From NCBI GenBank assembly GCA_902523495.1, contig CABYZU010000002.1, positions 1-64,000 on the forward strand: 64,000 nucleotides of DNA, written 5' to 3'. This DNA comes from an uncultured Pelagibacteraceae bacterium (lineage in GTDB: Bacteria > Pseudomonadota > Alphaproteobacteria > Pelagibacterales > Pelagibacteraceae). This document shows, in pieces, positions 19,469 through 27,904 of the stretch (its first letter is position 1; each line of letters starts with the position of its first letter). The position numbers and the translations under genes are program-made. The notes beneath the pieces were generated by a model, which was not told the DNA's origin, did not search any database, and saw only the letters and a list, made by a program, of their open reading frames with translations.

Positions 19469-20608
19469 TTAATTAAAAGTTGAAATTATTTTGGGAATAT
19501 AATTCTTAAAATTAAAAAAACCTTTATTACAATATTGCCAAGAATACTGATCTAGTTTTCTATACAGAAAATCAAATTTTAAACTATTCGAATTTAAATA
19601 GTCCAGATTTTCACCAACATTTGGATATAACGCGAATACTCTTTCATTTATATTTTTAATTTCATTTATATCTATTGTTTCACAACTTATGGACTTATCA
19701 TTTAATCTTTGCTTTTGGTCATTAATTAAAAGTAATTTAAATTTTATAACATTTTCACTTAATTTTATAGATCTAGTTTCATTTTTATTTGAAATTATAT
19801 AAATCTTTTTAAATTCATTATTTTGGAAATCACTAGCTTCAAAAGATAAATTATTTTCAAAAATTAAAAGATTTCTATCATCTAAATTTTTATTACTAAA
19901 ATCTTGTTTGACAATTGGGTAAGTTTTTTCCGAAACCCTTGGGGGAGCGTTCTCATTTAACTTTATATTATTAAATCTATTATTTGTGAATTTTTTAATA
20001 TTCCATTCACTGGCTAGATAATGTTTTCCTTGCGTTTGAACCCCAGCTACCCATCTCCAACCAAGAGTGTTAGACGCAGCATCTCCATCATAAAGGTGTT
20101 GCATAAAAAATTCTGCTCCTAACTGCCAGGGCAACTCCAAAGTAAAAATCCAAATACTTGCGAACCACATTCTTGTATGATTATGTAAATAGTTGTTTTC
20201 TTTGAGTTCATTTACCCAAAAATTAAAACACTCAATATCTGTTTTCCCTTCAATAGCGTTTTTATAATTTTGGTTATTCTTAAAATCTTCTCTAATTTTA
20301 TTCAATTCAACCAAATAATCTGTCCAAACATTTGGTCTTAATTCTAACCAACCTTTCCAATAAGTTCGCCATAAAACTTCTTGAATAAATTTTTCATTTT
20401 TTGAAAAAGAAAATTTGCTGAGTGATTTCTCAATTATTTCTCTTTCGTTTATGACGCCATGGGTAATGTAAGGAGATAAACAGGATACATTGGTTCTCTT
20501 TTCTGGCCCAAAATCAAAATTTCTTAATTTAGAATATTCAGCAAGATTTTCTTCAACAAAATTGTTTAATTTATTTAAGGCTGCAGCCCTAGACGCTTCA
20601 AATTTCAT
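19469..20608 (-). CDS. Photolyase/cryptochrome FAD-binding domain protein without N-terminal antenna domain
   Basis: SCLSPYITHGVINEREI; LWRTYWKGWLELRP; HNHTRMWFASIWIFTLELPWQLGAEFFMQHLYDGDAASNTLGWRWVAGVQTQGKHYLASEWNIKKFT. Confidence 0.88.
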   Translation of the reverse strand: MKFEASRAAALNKLNNFVEENLAEYSKLRNFDFGPEKRTNVSCLSPYITHGVINEREIIEKSLSKFSFSKNEKFIQEVLWRTYWKGWLELRPNVWTDYLVELNKIREDFKNNQNYKNAIEGKTDIECFNFWVNELKENNYLHNHTRMWFASIWIFTLELPWQLGAEFFMQHLYDGDAASNTLGWRWVAGVQTQGKHYLASEWNIKKFTNNRFNNIKLNENAPPRVSEKTYPIVKQDFSNKNLDDRNLLIFENNLSFEASDFQNNEFKKIYIISNKNETRSIKLSENVIKFKLLLINDQKQRLNDKSISCETIDINEIKNINERVFALYPNVGENLDYLNSNSLKFDFLYRKLDQYSWQYCNKGFFNFKNYIPKIISTFN

Positions 20609-20614
20609 TTTTAT

Positions 20615-20995
20615 TTATTTTGATTTTTTTTTCTTAAGACCAAGTTTATCACTATGTCTTAATCTAAGAATAACAATTGCACCTGCAATCAATACTATAG
20701 CAATAGCTTCATAAACTAATGCTGTTGGATCCATTTCTTTTCCTTGAAGAATTATAAATCTCGCTAGAGCTGTAATAGCTATTAAAAGTGGCAATGTAAT
20801 GCTTATTGATTGTTGGTTCCAAAAAACTCGCACCATTGCAAGTACTTCTAGGTAAAGAAACATTAATAGTAAATCAGCTAAAGTAACTGACCTGTTTTCA
20901 AACATTTTATACATCTCTATACCCACAGCAATTACTGTACTTATTAAAATAATAACCATTAAAATAAGTTGTAAATTTTTTGCTACTTTTTCCAT
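20615..20995 (-). CDS. PsiE-like membrane protein
   Basis: Hydrophobic, LADLLLMFLYLEVLAMVRVFW...LLIAITALARFIIL pattern of phosphate-starvation-inducible PsiE family. Confidence 0.75.
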   Translation of the reverse strand: MEKVAKNLQLILMVIILISTVIAVGIEMYKMFENRSVTLADLLLMFLYLEVLAMVRVFWNQQSISITLPLLIAITALARFIILQGKEMDPTALVYEAIAIVLIAGAIVILRLRHSDKLGLKKKKSK

Positions 20996-21453
20996 TATTT
21001 GTCTTTGCTAAATGGCAACCATTTTTCAAATACTGATTTTGATGAACCATCGTATGGTATTGAATAAGAGTAGGGGTTTGGACTTGTTAGAACTTCAATT
21101 CCCTTTGAAAATACGAATATAAATACGATTACAAAAACTAGGACCATAATTTTAAAGGGGTCAAAATTTTTTGTCTTAAAAACACTAGATGAATTTTCTT
21201 CAGCCCTGTGAAAATGTTTAAAGGTCATATACACAGCAAAGATCAAACCAATATGAGCTAAAAAAAGTCCAGTCCAACCAAATACAAAAGTTGTGTATGA
21301 AAATACGTATAAACTAAAAACTGTTGTCCAAATAAAGCTCAAAACTAATAAAATTTGCAACCTAACAGTTTTAGGAAGTGAACGTAGATCATTTTTACTA
21401 TCGTCAAACAATATGTTTGCTGTATCTTTCATCCAATTTCTAAATGATTCCAT
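20995..21453 (-). CDS. 2TM/multi-TM hypothetical membrane protein
   Basis: 152 aa with three hydrophobic segments; abuts the PsiE-like gene. Confidence 0.6.
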   Translation of the reverse strand: MESFRNWMKDTANILFDDSKNDLRSLPKTVRLQILLVLSFIWTTVFSLYVFSYTTFVFGWTGLFLAHIGLIFAVYMTFKHFHRAEENSSSVFKTKNFDPFKIMVLVFVIVFIFVFSKGIEVLTSPNPYSYSIPYDGSSKSVFEKWLPFSKDK

Positions 21454-21516
21454 TTTTCTAAGATATAACTAAAAATAAATTTAACAAACCATAAATTGTC
21501 CTAAAACTTAATAATA

Positions 21517-22698
21517 TTAGAGTTTTTTCTTATGATAATTAATAAATCTTTCAACATTAGATTTATTGAAAGTTTTATTTTCTTCAAAAGAAACTTTTTT
21601 CATTGAGTATGCATTACTTTTTGTAATTCTAGATTGGATAGTGATATTCCCTTTATATAGTTTAAGTTTAACAGACCCATTTACCTTACTTCTCTTTTGA
21701 TCAATAATTTTTTGTAATTTAAATCTCTCTTTTGAATACCAATAACCATTATATATTAGTTCAGCATATCTTGGCATAATTGTATCTTTTTTGTGCATTG
21801 TATTTTTATCTAACGTCACTGACTCAATTGCTCGGTGGGCATGAATTAAAAGTGTTCCTCCTGGAGTTTCATAAACTCCCCTTGACTTAATACCAAGAAA
21901 TCTATTTTCGACTAAATCAACTCTTCCTATGCCATTTTTTCCAGCTATAAAATTTAATTTAGTTAGAATTTTTTCAGGGTTTAATTTTTTTCCATTTATT
22001 CCAACTGGATCACCGTTTTTAAAGTTGATTGAAATATAAGTTGGTTTGCTTGGTGCTTTTTCAGGTGAGACTATTCTTTGAAAAATAAATTCTGGAGCTG
22101 AATTTTTTGGATTTTCTAAAATCTTACCTTCAGTTGATGTATGAAATAAATTATCATCAACAGAAAAAGGTGGTGCACCTTTTTTATCTTTTGGAATAGG
22201 TATCCCATATTTTTTTGCATAATTAACTAAATCGCTTCTAGATTTTAATTTCCAAATTCTCCAAGGAGCGATAACTTTTATCTTTGGATCAAAATAGTGA
22301 TAACCTAGCTCAAATCTTACCTGATCGTTTCCTTTTCCAGTAGCACCATGAGAAACGGCATATGCTTTAAATTTTTTAGCTATACTTATTTGATCTTTCG
22401 CAATCAATGGTCTTGCAATGGAAGTTCCTAATAAATAAACCCCTTCATAAATTGCATTACCTCGTATCATTGGAAAAACATAATCTTTTACGAAAAGATT
22501 TTTTAAATCTTTAATTATAATATTTTTAACACCAAATTTTTTTGCAGTGTTAATTATTTTTTTTCGATTAATCTCTTGTCCTATGTCAGCCGTATAACAT
22601 ATGACTTCTGCGTTATAATTTTCTTGAAGCCATTTCAGAATTATGGATGTATCTAACCCACCTGAATAAGCTAAAACAATTCTCTTTTTTAATTTCAT
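21517..22698 (-). CDS. argG: Argininosuccinate synthase
   Basis: VLAYSGGLDTSIILKWLQE, AVSHGATGKGNDQVRFEL, GRVDLVENRFLGIKSRGVYETPGGTLL. Confidence 0.97.
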   Translation of the reverse strand: MKLKKRIVLAYSGGLDTSIILKWLQENYNAEVICYTADIGQEINRKKIINTAKKFGVKNIIIKDLKNLFVKDYVFPMIRGNAIYEGVYLLGTSIARPLIAKDQISIAKKFKAYAVSHGATGKGNDQVRFELGYHYFDPKIKVIAPWRIWKLKSRSDLVNYAKKYGIPIPKDKKGAPPFSVDDNLFHTSTEGKILENPKNSAPEFIFQRIVSPEKAPSKPTYISINFKNGDPVGINGKKLNPEKILTKLNFIAGKNGIGRVDLVENRFLGIKSRGVYETPGGTLLIHAHRAIESVTLDKNTMHKKDTIMPRYAELIYNGYWYSKERFKLQKIIDQKRSKVNGSVKLKLYKGNITIQSRITKSNAYSMKKVSFEENKTFNKSNVERFINYHKKKL

Positions 22699-22701
22699 CT
22701 A

Positions 22702-23208
22702 TTAACTGCAAGCTTTTTTTGCAGAATTATAAGCTTTTGTGAATCCTAATAATGAGTAATGATCTATGGTTTGAGATCCTTTTTCATTGTAACCAGTAAC
22801 CATAATTCTCGATCCTTTTTTCATAACCTTAACCATTATTTTTTCTTTTTTATTACTCGTCATCCAGGCAAAACCCTGCTGTTTAATATCGAACTTAAAT
22901 TTGTTATTTCCTGACGTGGCTAAAACAGAATTATTCTTGTTAAATTCATATCCAGCAGTTGCACTAATCTCATTAGAAATTTTTGCATTCGGTCTGAAGG
23001 TAACAAATAATCTAGCATCCCTCTTATTTGTTTTTGGTGCTTGTAAAACTGGAATAGATTGAGCAAAACAGACTTTTCCAGAACTCTCTTGGACTACTAA
23101 CGTTTCCCAATCTTTAAATTTACCAACCTTTTTAATATCTGCTAAAGTAATCGTCATAGGAATGATTAAAAATAGAAACGTGAAGATAAATTTTTTATTT
23201 ATGGACAT
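22702..23208 (-). CDS. Invasion-associated locus B (IalB)-like secreted protein
   Basis: Signal peptide; KDWETLVVQESSGKVCFAQS...; MVTGYNEKGSQTIDHYSLLGFTKAYNSA. Confidence 0.82.
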   Translation of the reverse strand: MSINKKFIFTFLFLIIPMTITLADIKKVGKFKDWETLVVQESSGKVCFAQSIPVLQAPKTNKRDARLFVTFRPNAKISNEISATAGYEFNKNNSVLATSGNNKFKFDIKQQGFAWMTSNKKEKIMVKVMKKGSRIMVTGYNEKGSQTIDHYSLLGFTKAYNSAKKACS

Positions 23209-24239
23209 GGATTTGGGTATTTCTGTTGAATTTTGTTAATATCATTAATTATATCACTGTTTAAATTAACATTTACACTTTCTATATTTGTTTTCAACTG
23301 TTCCATTGTTGTTGCTCCAATAATAACGCTTGTTGTGAAATGTTGAATTTCACAGAATTTTAAGGACATTTGAGTAAAATCTAAATTATATTTTTTTGAA
23401 ATTTTGTAGTATTCATCAATGGCTTTTTGACCATTTTCATTTTTATATCGATTAAAATTTTTAAATAGTTGCATCCGAGATTTTGCTGGTAGTTTATTAT
23501 TTCTATATTTTCCTGTAAGATATCCAAACGCTAATGGAGAGTAAGCTAATAAGCCGCTTTGTTCCCTTACAGAAATTTCTGCCAAACCAACTTCATAGGT
23601 TCTATTGAGTAAATTATATGGATTTTGCACTGACATCATTTTTGGAAGCCCTTTAATCTTTGAGAGTTCAAGAAATTTAGATAGACCCCAGGCAGTTTCA
23701 TTTGATAAACCTACATATCTAATTTTACCTTGTTCAATAAATTTTTCTAAACTTTCCAAAATTTCCTCAAAAGGTGTCCAATTTTTATCATTCTCATCAT
23801 GTTCATAACCATAATCGCCAAAAAAATTTGTATTTCTTTCAGGCCAATGAAGTTGATATAAGTCAATATAGTCGGTTTTTAGTCTCTTTAAACTTTCATC
23901 TAAAGCTTCAATAATCTTTTTTTTCCCAAAATTATTTCCGCCACCTCTAATATATTTGTTTGATGTATTCCCGCATACTTTTGTAGCTAGAACAATTTCA
24001 TTTCTTTTTTTTGTTTTCTGAAACCAATTACCAATTATTCTTTCAGTTTCCCCATAGGTTTCTTCTCTCATTGGAATTGAATATATTTCTGCTGTATCCC
24101 AAAAATTTACACCTTGGTTTAAAGCAAAATCCATTTGTTCGAAACCATCTTTTTCTGAGTTTTGTTCACCCCAGGTCATCGTGCCGAGACAAATTGTACT
24201 CACATTTAGATCAGTATTTCCTAATTTTTTGTAATTCAT
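23199..24239 (-). CDS. Aldo/keto reductase
   Basis: LGTMTWGEQNSEKDGFEQMDFALNQGVNFWDTAEIY; IDLYQLHWPER; VIIGATTMEQLKTNI. Confidence 0.94.
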   Translation of the reverse strand: MNYKKLGNTDLNVSTICLGTMTWGEQNSEKDGFEQMDFALNQGVNFWDTAEIYSIPMREETYGETERIIGNWFQKTKKRNEIVLATKVCGNTSNKYIRGGGNNFGKKKIIEALDESLKRLKTDYIDLYQLHWPERNTNFFGDYGYEHDENDKNWTPFEEILESLEKFIEQGKIRYVGLSNETAWGLSKFLELSKIKGLPKMMSVQNPYNLLNRTYEVGLAEISVREQSGLLAYSPLAFGYLTGKYRNNKLPAKSRMQLFKNFNRYKNENGQKAIDEYYKISKKYNLDFTQMSLKFCEIQHFTTSVIIGATTMEQLKTNIESVNVNLNSDIINDINKIQQKYPNPCP

Positions 24240-24316
24240 TACTATATTACCGTATTAGTCATTTATTGTTTTTTTGATATCTTGAATAATTAATAAAAGA
24301 TTATATATATTTCATT

Positions 24317-25087
24317 ATGGAATTTAATAAAAAAGGTATCTTAGGAAGAGCAAAACAAGCTGCTCAACAATCAGCTACAGCAACAGTTACAGACGAAGGC
24401 TTAAGAGCTTATATGCTTAAAGTATATAACTACATGGCAACTGGAATTCTTCTAACAGGTATAATTGCACTTGTGACTTTTAAAATGTCTGTTTTGACTG
24501 ATAGTTCAGGGTCTATAGTTGGACTAACTCAAATGGGTAACGCAATTTACATGTCAGGGTTAAAGTGGTTGGTTATGTTAGCTCCTCTTGGAGTAGTATT
24601 TTATATGAGTTTTGGAATAAATAAAATGAGTGCATCAAAAGCTCAGACAACTTTTTGGATTTTTGCAGCGTTAATGGGTTTGTCTCTTTCATCAATTTTA
24701 TTAGTTTATACCGGCATGAGTATCACAAGGGTATTTTTCATTTGTTCAGCAACATTTGGAGCTATGAGCATATACGGCTACACAACTAAAAGAGACCTAA
24801 CAAAATTAGGATCATTTTTAATGATGGGATTAATTGGAATCATAATTGCATCAATAGTTAACTTATTTATGAAATCTTCGATGATGTATTTTGTAATTTC
24901 AATTTTAGGAGTTTTAATTTTTGTAGGTCTTACTGCTTACGATACCCAAAAAATTAAGAACATGTATGCTGCTAGCGACACAGGTGAACTTATGGGCAAA
25001 AAAGCTGTAATGGGCGCGTTAACACTTTATTTAGACTTTATTAATTTGTTTATTATGTTGCTTAGACTTTTTGGCCAAAGAAGATAA
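24317..25087 (+). CDS. Bax inhibitor-1/YccA family membrane protein
   Basis: LRAYMLKVYNYMATGILLTG; FVGLTAYDTQKIKNMY; LTLYLDFINLFIMLLRLFG. Confidence 0.94.
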   Translation: MEFNKKGILGRAKQAAQQSATATVTDEGLRAYMLKVYNYMATGILLTGIIALVTFKMSVLTDSSGSIVGLTQMGNAIYMSGLKWLVMLAPLGVVFYMSFGINKMSASKAQTTFWIFAALMGLSLSSILLVYTGMSITRVFFICSATFGAMSIYGYTTKRDLTKLGSFLMMGLIGIIIASIVNLFMKSSMMYFVISILGVLIFVGLTAYDTQKIKNMYAASDTGELMGKKAVMGALTLYLDFINLFIMLLRLFGQRR

Positions 25088-25088
25088 T

Positions 25089-25430
25089 TCAAAGTTTTTT
25101 CCAATTAATATTTCTTAACAGACTACTTAATTCAGATGAATTTCTGAATATTTTTCCATTAGCATCAGTAATTAGATATTTAAGATTTTTATTTTTTGGC
25201 TTAAAATTTTTGCAAATCTTATACAAAGCATTTTCGGTAGTGTTTTTAAAAACACTAAAACCAACTTGTTTACTCGAAATGTTAAGACCATAATCCTTCC
25301 ATGATCCTTCAGAGACCATTTTTGCATATAGGTCTAAAATTATCTTTAATTCATCTTTCTCAAAAAAATGTTTTTCCTCAATATTCTTTTTATTAACATT
25401 ATTGATTATCAGACGTAAATTATTACTCAT
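25089..25430 (-). CDS. DUF2794 protein
   Basis: FEKDELKIILDLYAKMVSEGSWKDYGLN...GFSVFKNTTENALYKICK. Confidence 0.85.
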   Translation of the reverse strand: MSNNLRLIINNVNKKNIEEKHFFEKDELKIILDLYAKMVSEGSWKDYGLNISSKQVGFSVFKNTTENALYKICKNFKPKNKNLKYLITDANGKIFRNSSELSSLLRNINWKKL

Positions 25431-25974
25431 TTGTTTTATATTTATTTATTAAACTTACTTGGAAAGCAGTAAATATAAATGTAATTGGTAATAATCCCCA
25501 AACTTTAAAGTTTACCCAAAATTCTTCAGATTGAGTTCTCCAAACTATTTCGTTGAGTATTGCAAGGCTAAAGAAGAAATATATCCACCTTTTATTTAGC
25601 ACCTCCCAACCTTCATCTGTTAGTGAAATAGATTTGCCCATTAATTTTTTTAAAACAGGTCCATTTGTGAAGTATCTTCCAAATATCAAAGCAAATGCAA
25701 AAAGAATATTTATAATTGTCGGTTTAATGTAAATAAAAACTGGGTTATTAAAGTAAATTGTTAAGCCACCAAAGAAAGTAATTAAAACTCCGCTTAACAA
25801 AGTAACTTTTGGTATCTTTTTTTCTAAAAACCATACGATTGATAATGCTATTATTGTCGCAATAATAAACGGAGGAATGGCAATTTTTAAGTCTTTTCCA
25901 CTATCGTAGTAATAGTAAAAAAAAATTACTAAAGGTCCAAAATCTGTTAGAAACTTTAAAAATGATTTGTTCAC
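25423..25974 (-). CDS. yciB: Intracellular septation protein A (YciB/IspZ)
   Basis: FLTDFGPLVIFFYYYY; GWEVLNKRWIYFFFSLAILNEIVWR. Confidence 0.9.
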   Translation of the reverse strand: MNKSFLKFLTDFGPLVIFFYYYYDSGKDLKIAIPPFIIATIIALSIVWFLEKKIPKVTLLSGVLITFFGGLTIYFNNPVFIYIKPTIINILFAFALIFGRYFTNGPVLKKLMGKSISLTDEGWEVLNKRWIYFFFSLAILNEIVWRTQSEEFWVNFKVWGLLPITFIFTAFQVSLINKYKTNE

Positions 25975-26062
25975 GAGTAAGATATTAACACAAATAATAT
26001 TTTCGTAAAAACTTTTAATTTTTCTTATTGATTTTTAATTTTAAATACCCATACTAAACATA

Positions 26063-26383
26063 ATGGCAATTCAAAAAGCTAAATTCTCAATAGGTGATAT
26101 TGTAAAACATAAACACTTTGACTTTAGAGGTGTGATTTATGACGTTGATTTTGAGTTTAATAATTCTGAAGAATGGTACCAATCCATTCCAAAAAATGTA
26201 AGACCTAGAAAAGATCAACCTTTTTATCATCTGTTGGCTGAAAATGATGAAATCACTTATGAAGCATACGTTTCTGAGCAAAATCTTCTAGTTGATGACT
26301 CAGATGAACCAATAAAACATCCTCTAATTGAGGAAATTTTCTCTGGAAAAAAAGGATCTAGCTATTTTAAGCTATCTAATTAA
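26063..26383 (+). CDS. hspQ: Heat shock protein HspQ
   Basis: KAKFSIGDIVKHKHFDFRGVIYDVDFEF; QPFYHLLAENDE; AYVSEQNLL; HPLIEEIF. Confidence 0.93.
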   Translation: MAIQKAKFSIGDIVKHKHFDFRGVIYDVDFEFNNSEEWYQSIPKNVRPRKDQPFYHLLAENDEITYEAYVSEQNLLVDDSDEPIKHPLIEEIFSGKKGSSYFKLSN

Positions 26384-26418
26384 ATCAATCACTTTTTTAA
26401 CACATTTAGCTCAAACCT

Positions 26419-26446
26419 TTGACACAGCAATTTGTTTATATAGGTT
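26419..26446 (+). promoter_or_regulatory. Candidate sigma70-type promoter
   Basis: TTGACA at 26419-26424, 16-nt spacer, TAGGTT (weak -10) at 26441-26446; predicted +1 close to the start of the hairpin at 26451. Confidence 0.35.
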
Positions 26447-26450
26447 AATT

Positions 26451-26521
26451 CTGATCAAGGGTGCTACTTATTTACCCTTCGTTATTATCTCCCTCTAGCA
26501 TTCTTGATCAGGCAGTTTTTT
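26451..26521 (+). ncRNA. Candidate hairpin RNA / attenuator or terminator between hspQ and ccmC
   Basis: CTGATCAAGGGTGCT (26451-26465) pairs fully, with two G-U, with AGCATTCTTGATCAG (26497-26511), followed by T6 at 26516-26521. Confidence 0.45.
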
Positions 26522-26541
26522 CATAATAAAAATAATTCCAT

Positions 26542-27249
26542 ATGTTTAAATATTTTGAACCAAATAAAATCTTTTCGATAACATCAAAAGCTCCTAAGTA
26601 TGTTTTATTTTTATTTATTGTCATTCTTTCGATAGGATTAACAGAAGCATTAATATTATCTCCTGAGGATTACAAACAAAGTCACTCTGTTAGAATTATG
26701 TATGTTCATGTACCAGCAGCTTGGATTTCGTTAGGAATTTTTTCTTTTATTACTTTTTTATCTTTAGTTGGATACATTTTTAAGTTAAGAAATTTTTTTT
26801 TAATTGCAAAAAGTTTGGCACCCTCTGGATTGGTATTCAATATAATAGCTCTTGTTACTGGCTCAATATGGGGAAAACCTACCTGGGGAACATGGTGGGC
26901 TTGGGACGCAAGAATTACCTCTATGTTAATATTAGCACTATTTTACTTAATGTACGTTGTTGCGTGGAGAATATTTGAAAATGATGATAAAGTATTTAAA
27001 GTTACATCAATTGTTTCAATTTTAGGAATAATTAATGTTCCTATCATAAAGTACTCAGTAGATTGGTGGAATACATTGCATCAACCAGCTTCAATTAACA
27101 TTCTATCGAAATCATCAATTGATGTTTCAATGCTCTTTCCTTTGTTAATAATGACTGCGGCATTTGCCCTATTCTCACTACTGATTTTTTTAATGAAATA
27201 TAATACAGAACTGATAAAAATTAAAAATAAAGGGTTAGATAGATTATGA
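26542..27249 (+). CDS. ccmC: Heme exporter CcmC
   Basis: IMYVHVPAAWISLGIF; WGTWWAWDARITSMLILALFYLMY; YSVDWWNTLHQPASI. Confidence 0.96.
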   Translation: MFKYFEPNKIFSITSKAPKYVLFLFIVILSIGLTEALILSPEDYKQSHSVRIMYVHVPAAWISLGIFSFITFLSLVGYIFKLRNFFLIAKSLAPSGLVFNIIALVTGSIWGKPTWGTWWAWDARITSMLILALFYLMYVVAWRIFENDDKVFKVTSIVSILGIINVPIIKYSVDWWNTLHQPASINILSKSSIDVSMLFPLLIMTAAFALFSLLIFLMKYNTELIKIKNKGLDRL

Positions 27250-27473
27250 TTGAAAATTTGTTTTTTATGGATGGATATGGACAGTATGTTTGGTCAGCAT
27301 TTTCATTTACTCTGGTTAGTTTTTTGACACTTTTTTTAGTTGTCAAAGCACAATACAATAGAGAAAAAAATAAATTTATAACAAAATTTGGATCTTTAAA
27401 TTCTGAGAGAGCAGCTTTTGCAAAATCTCAAAGTATAAACAAAGAAATTTTGTCAAATACTTCAAGTATTTAA
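27246..27473 (+). CDS. ccmD: CcmD-like small membrane protein
   Basis: MDGYGQYVWSAFSFTLVSFLTLF; position in ccm cluster. Confidence 0.85.
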   Translation: MIENLFFMDGYGQYVWSAFSFTLVSFLTLFLVVKAQYNREKNKFITKFGSLNSERAAFAKSQSINKEILSNTSSI

Positions 27474-27482
27474 CTTTTAAAC

Positions 27483-27902
27483 ATGTATGGGCGAAAAGTT
27501 AAATTAAGATTTTTTTTTGTATTATTAATATTAACAACTTTAGCGTTATCAGTTTTTTTATTGATCAAGTCTTTAGAGGAAAACGTTATTTTTTTTAAAT
27601 CACCAACAGAAATTAAAGCTTTAAGTGAAATTGAAAAAAATAAAATTAGAATAGGTGGAATGGTTAAGAAAGACTCTATAACTATGATTTCAAAAGAAAT
27701 AAAATTTGTTGTTACAGATTTTAAAAATGAGATAAATGTTGTTTATTCTGGAGTTGTGCCAAATCTTTTTGCTGAAGAAAAAGGAGTTGTTGCTGAAGGT
27801 TATTTAAAAGATAAAAATTTTTTTTTAGCTACAAAGATTTTAGCTAAACATGATGAAAATTATATGCCACCAGAAGTTAAGGCTGCATTAGAGGAGAAAT
27901 AA
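27483..27902 (+). CDS. ccmE: Cytochrome c maturation chaperone CcmE
   Basis: [49 protein letters not shown] (heme-binding His motif HDENY). Confidence 0.95.
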   Translation: MYGRKVKLRFFFVLLILTTLALSVFLLIKSLEENVIFFKSPTEIKALSEIEKNKIRIGGMVKKDSITMISKEIKFVVTDFKNEINVVYSGVVPNLFAEEKGVVAEGYLKDKNFFLATKILAKHDENYMPPEVKAALEEK

Positions 27903-27904
27903 AT

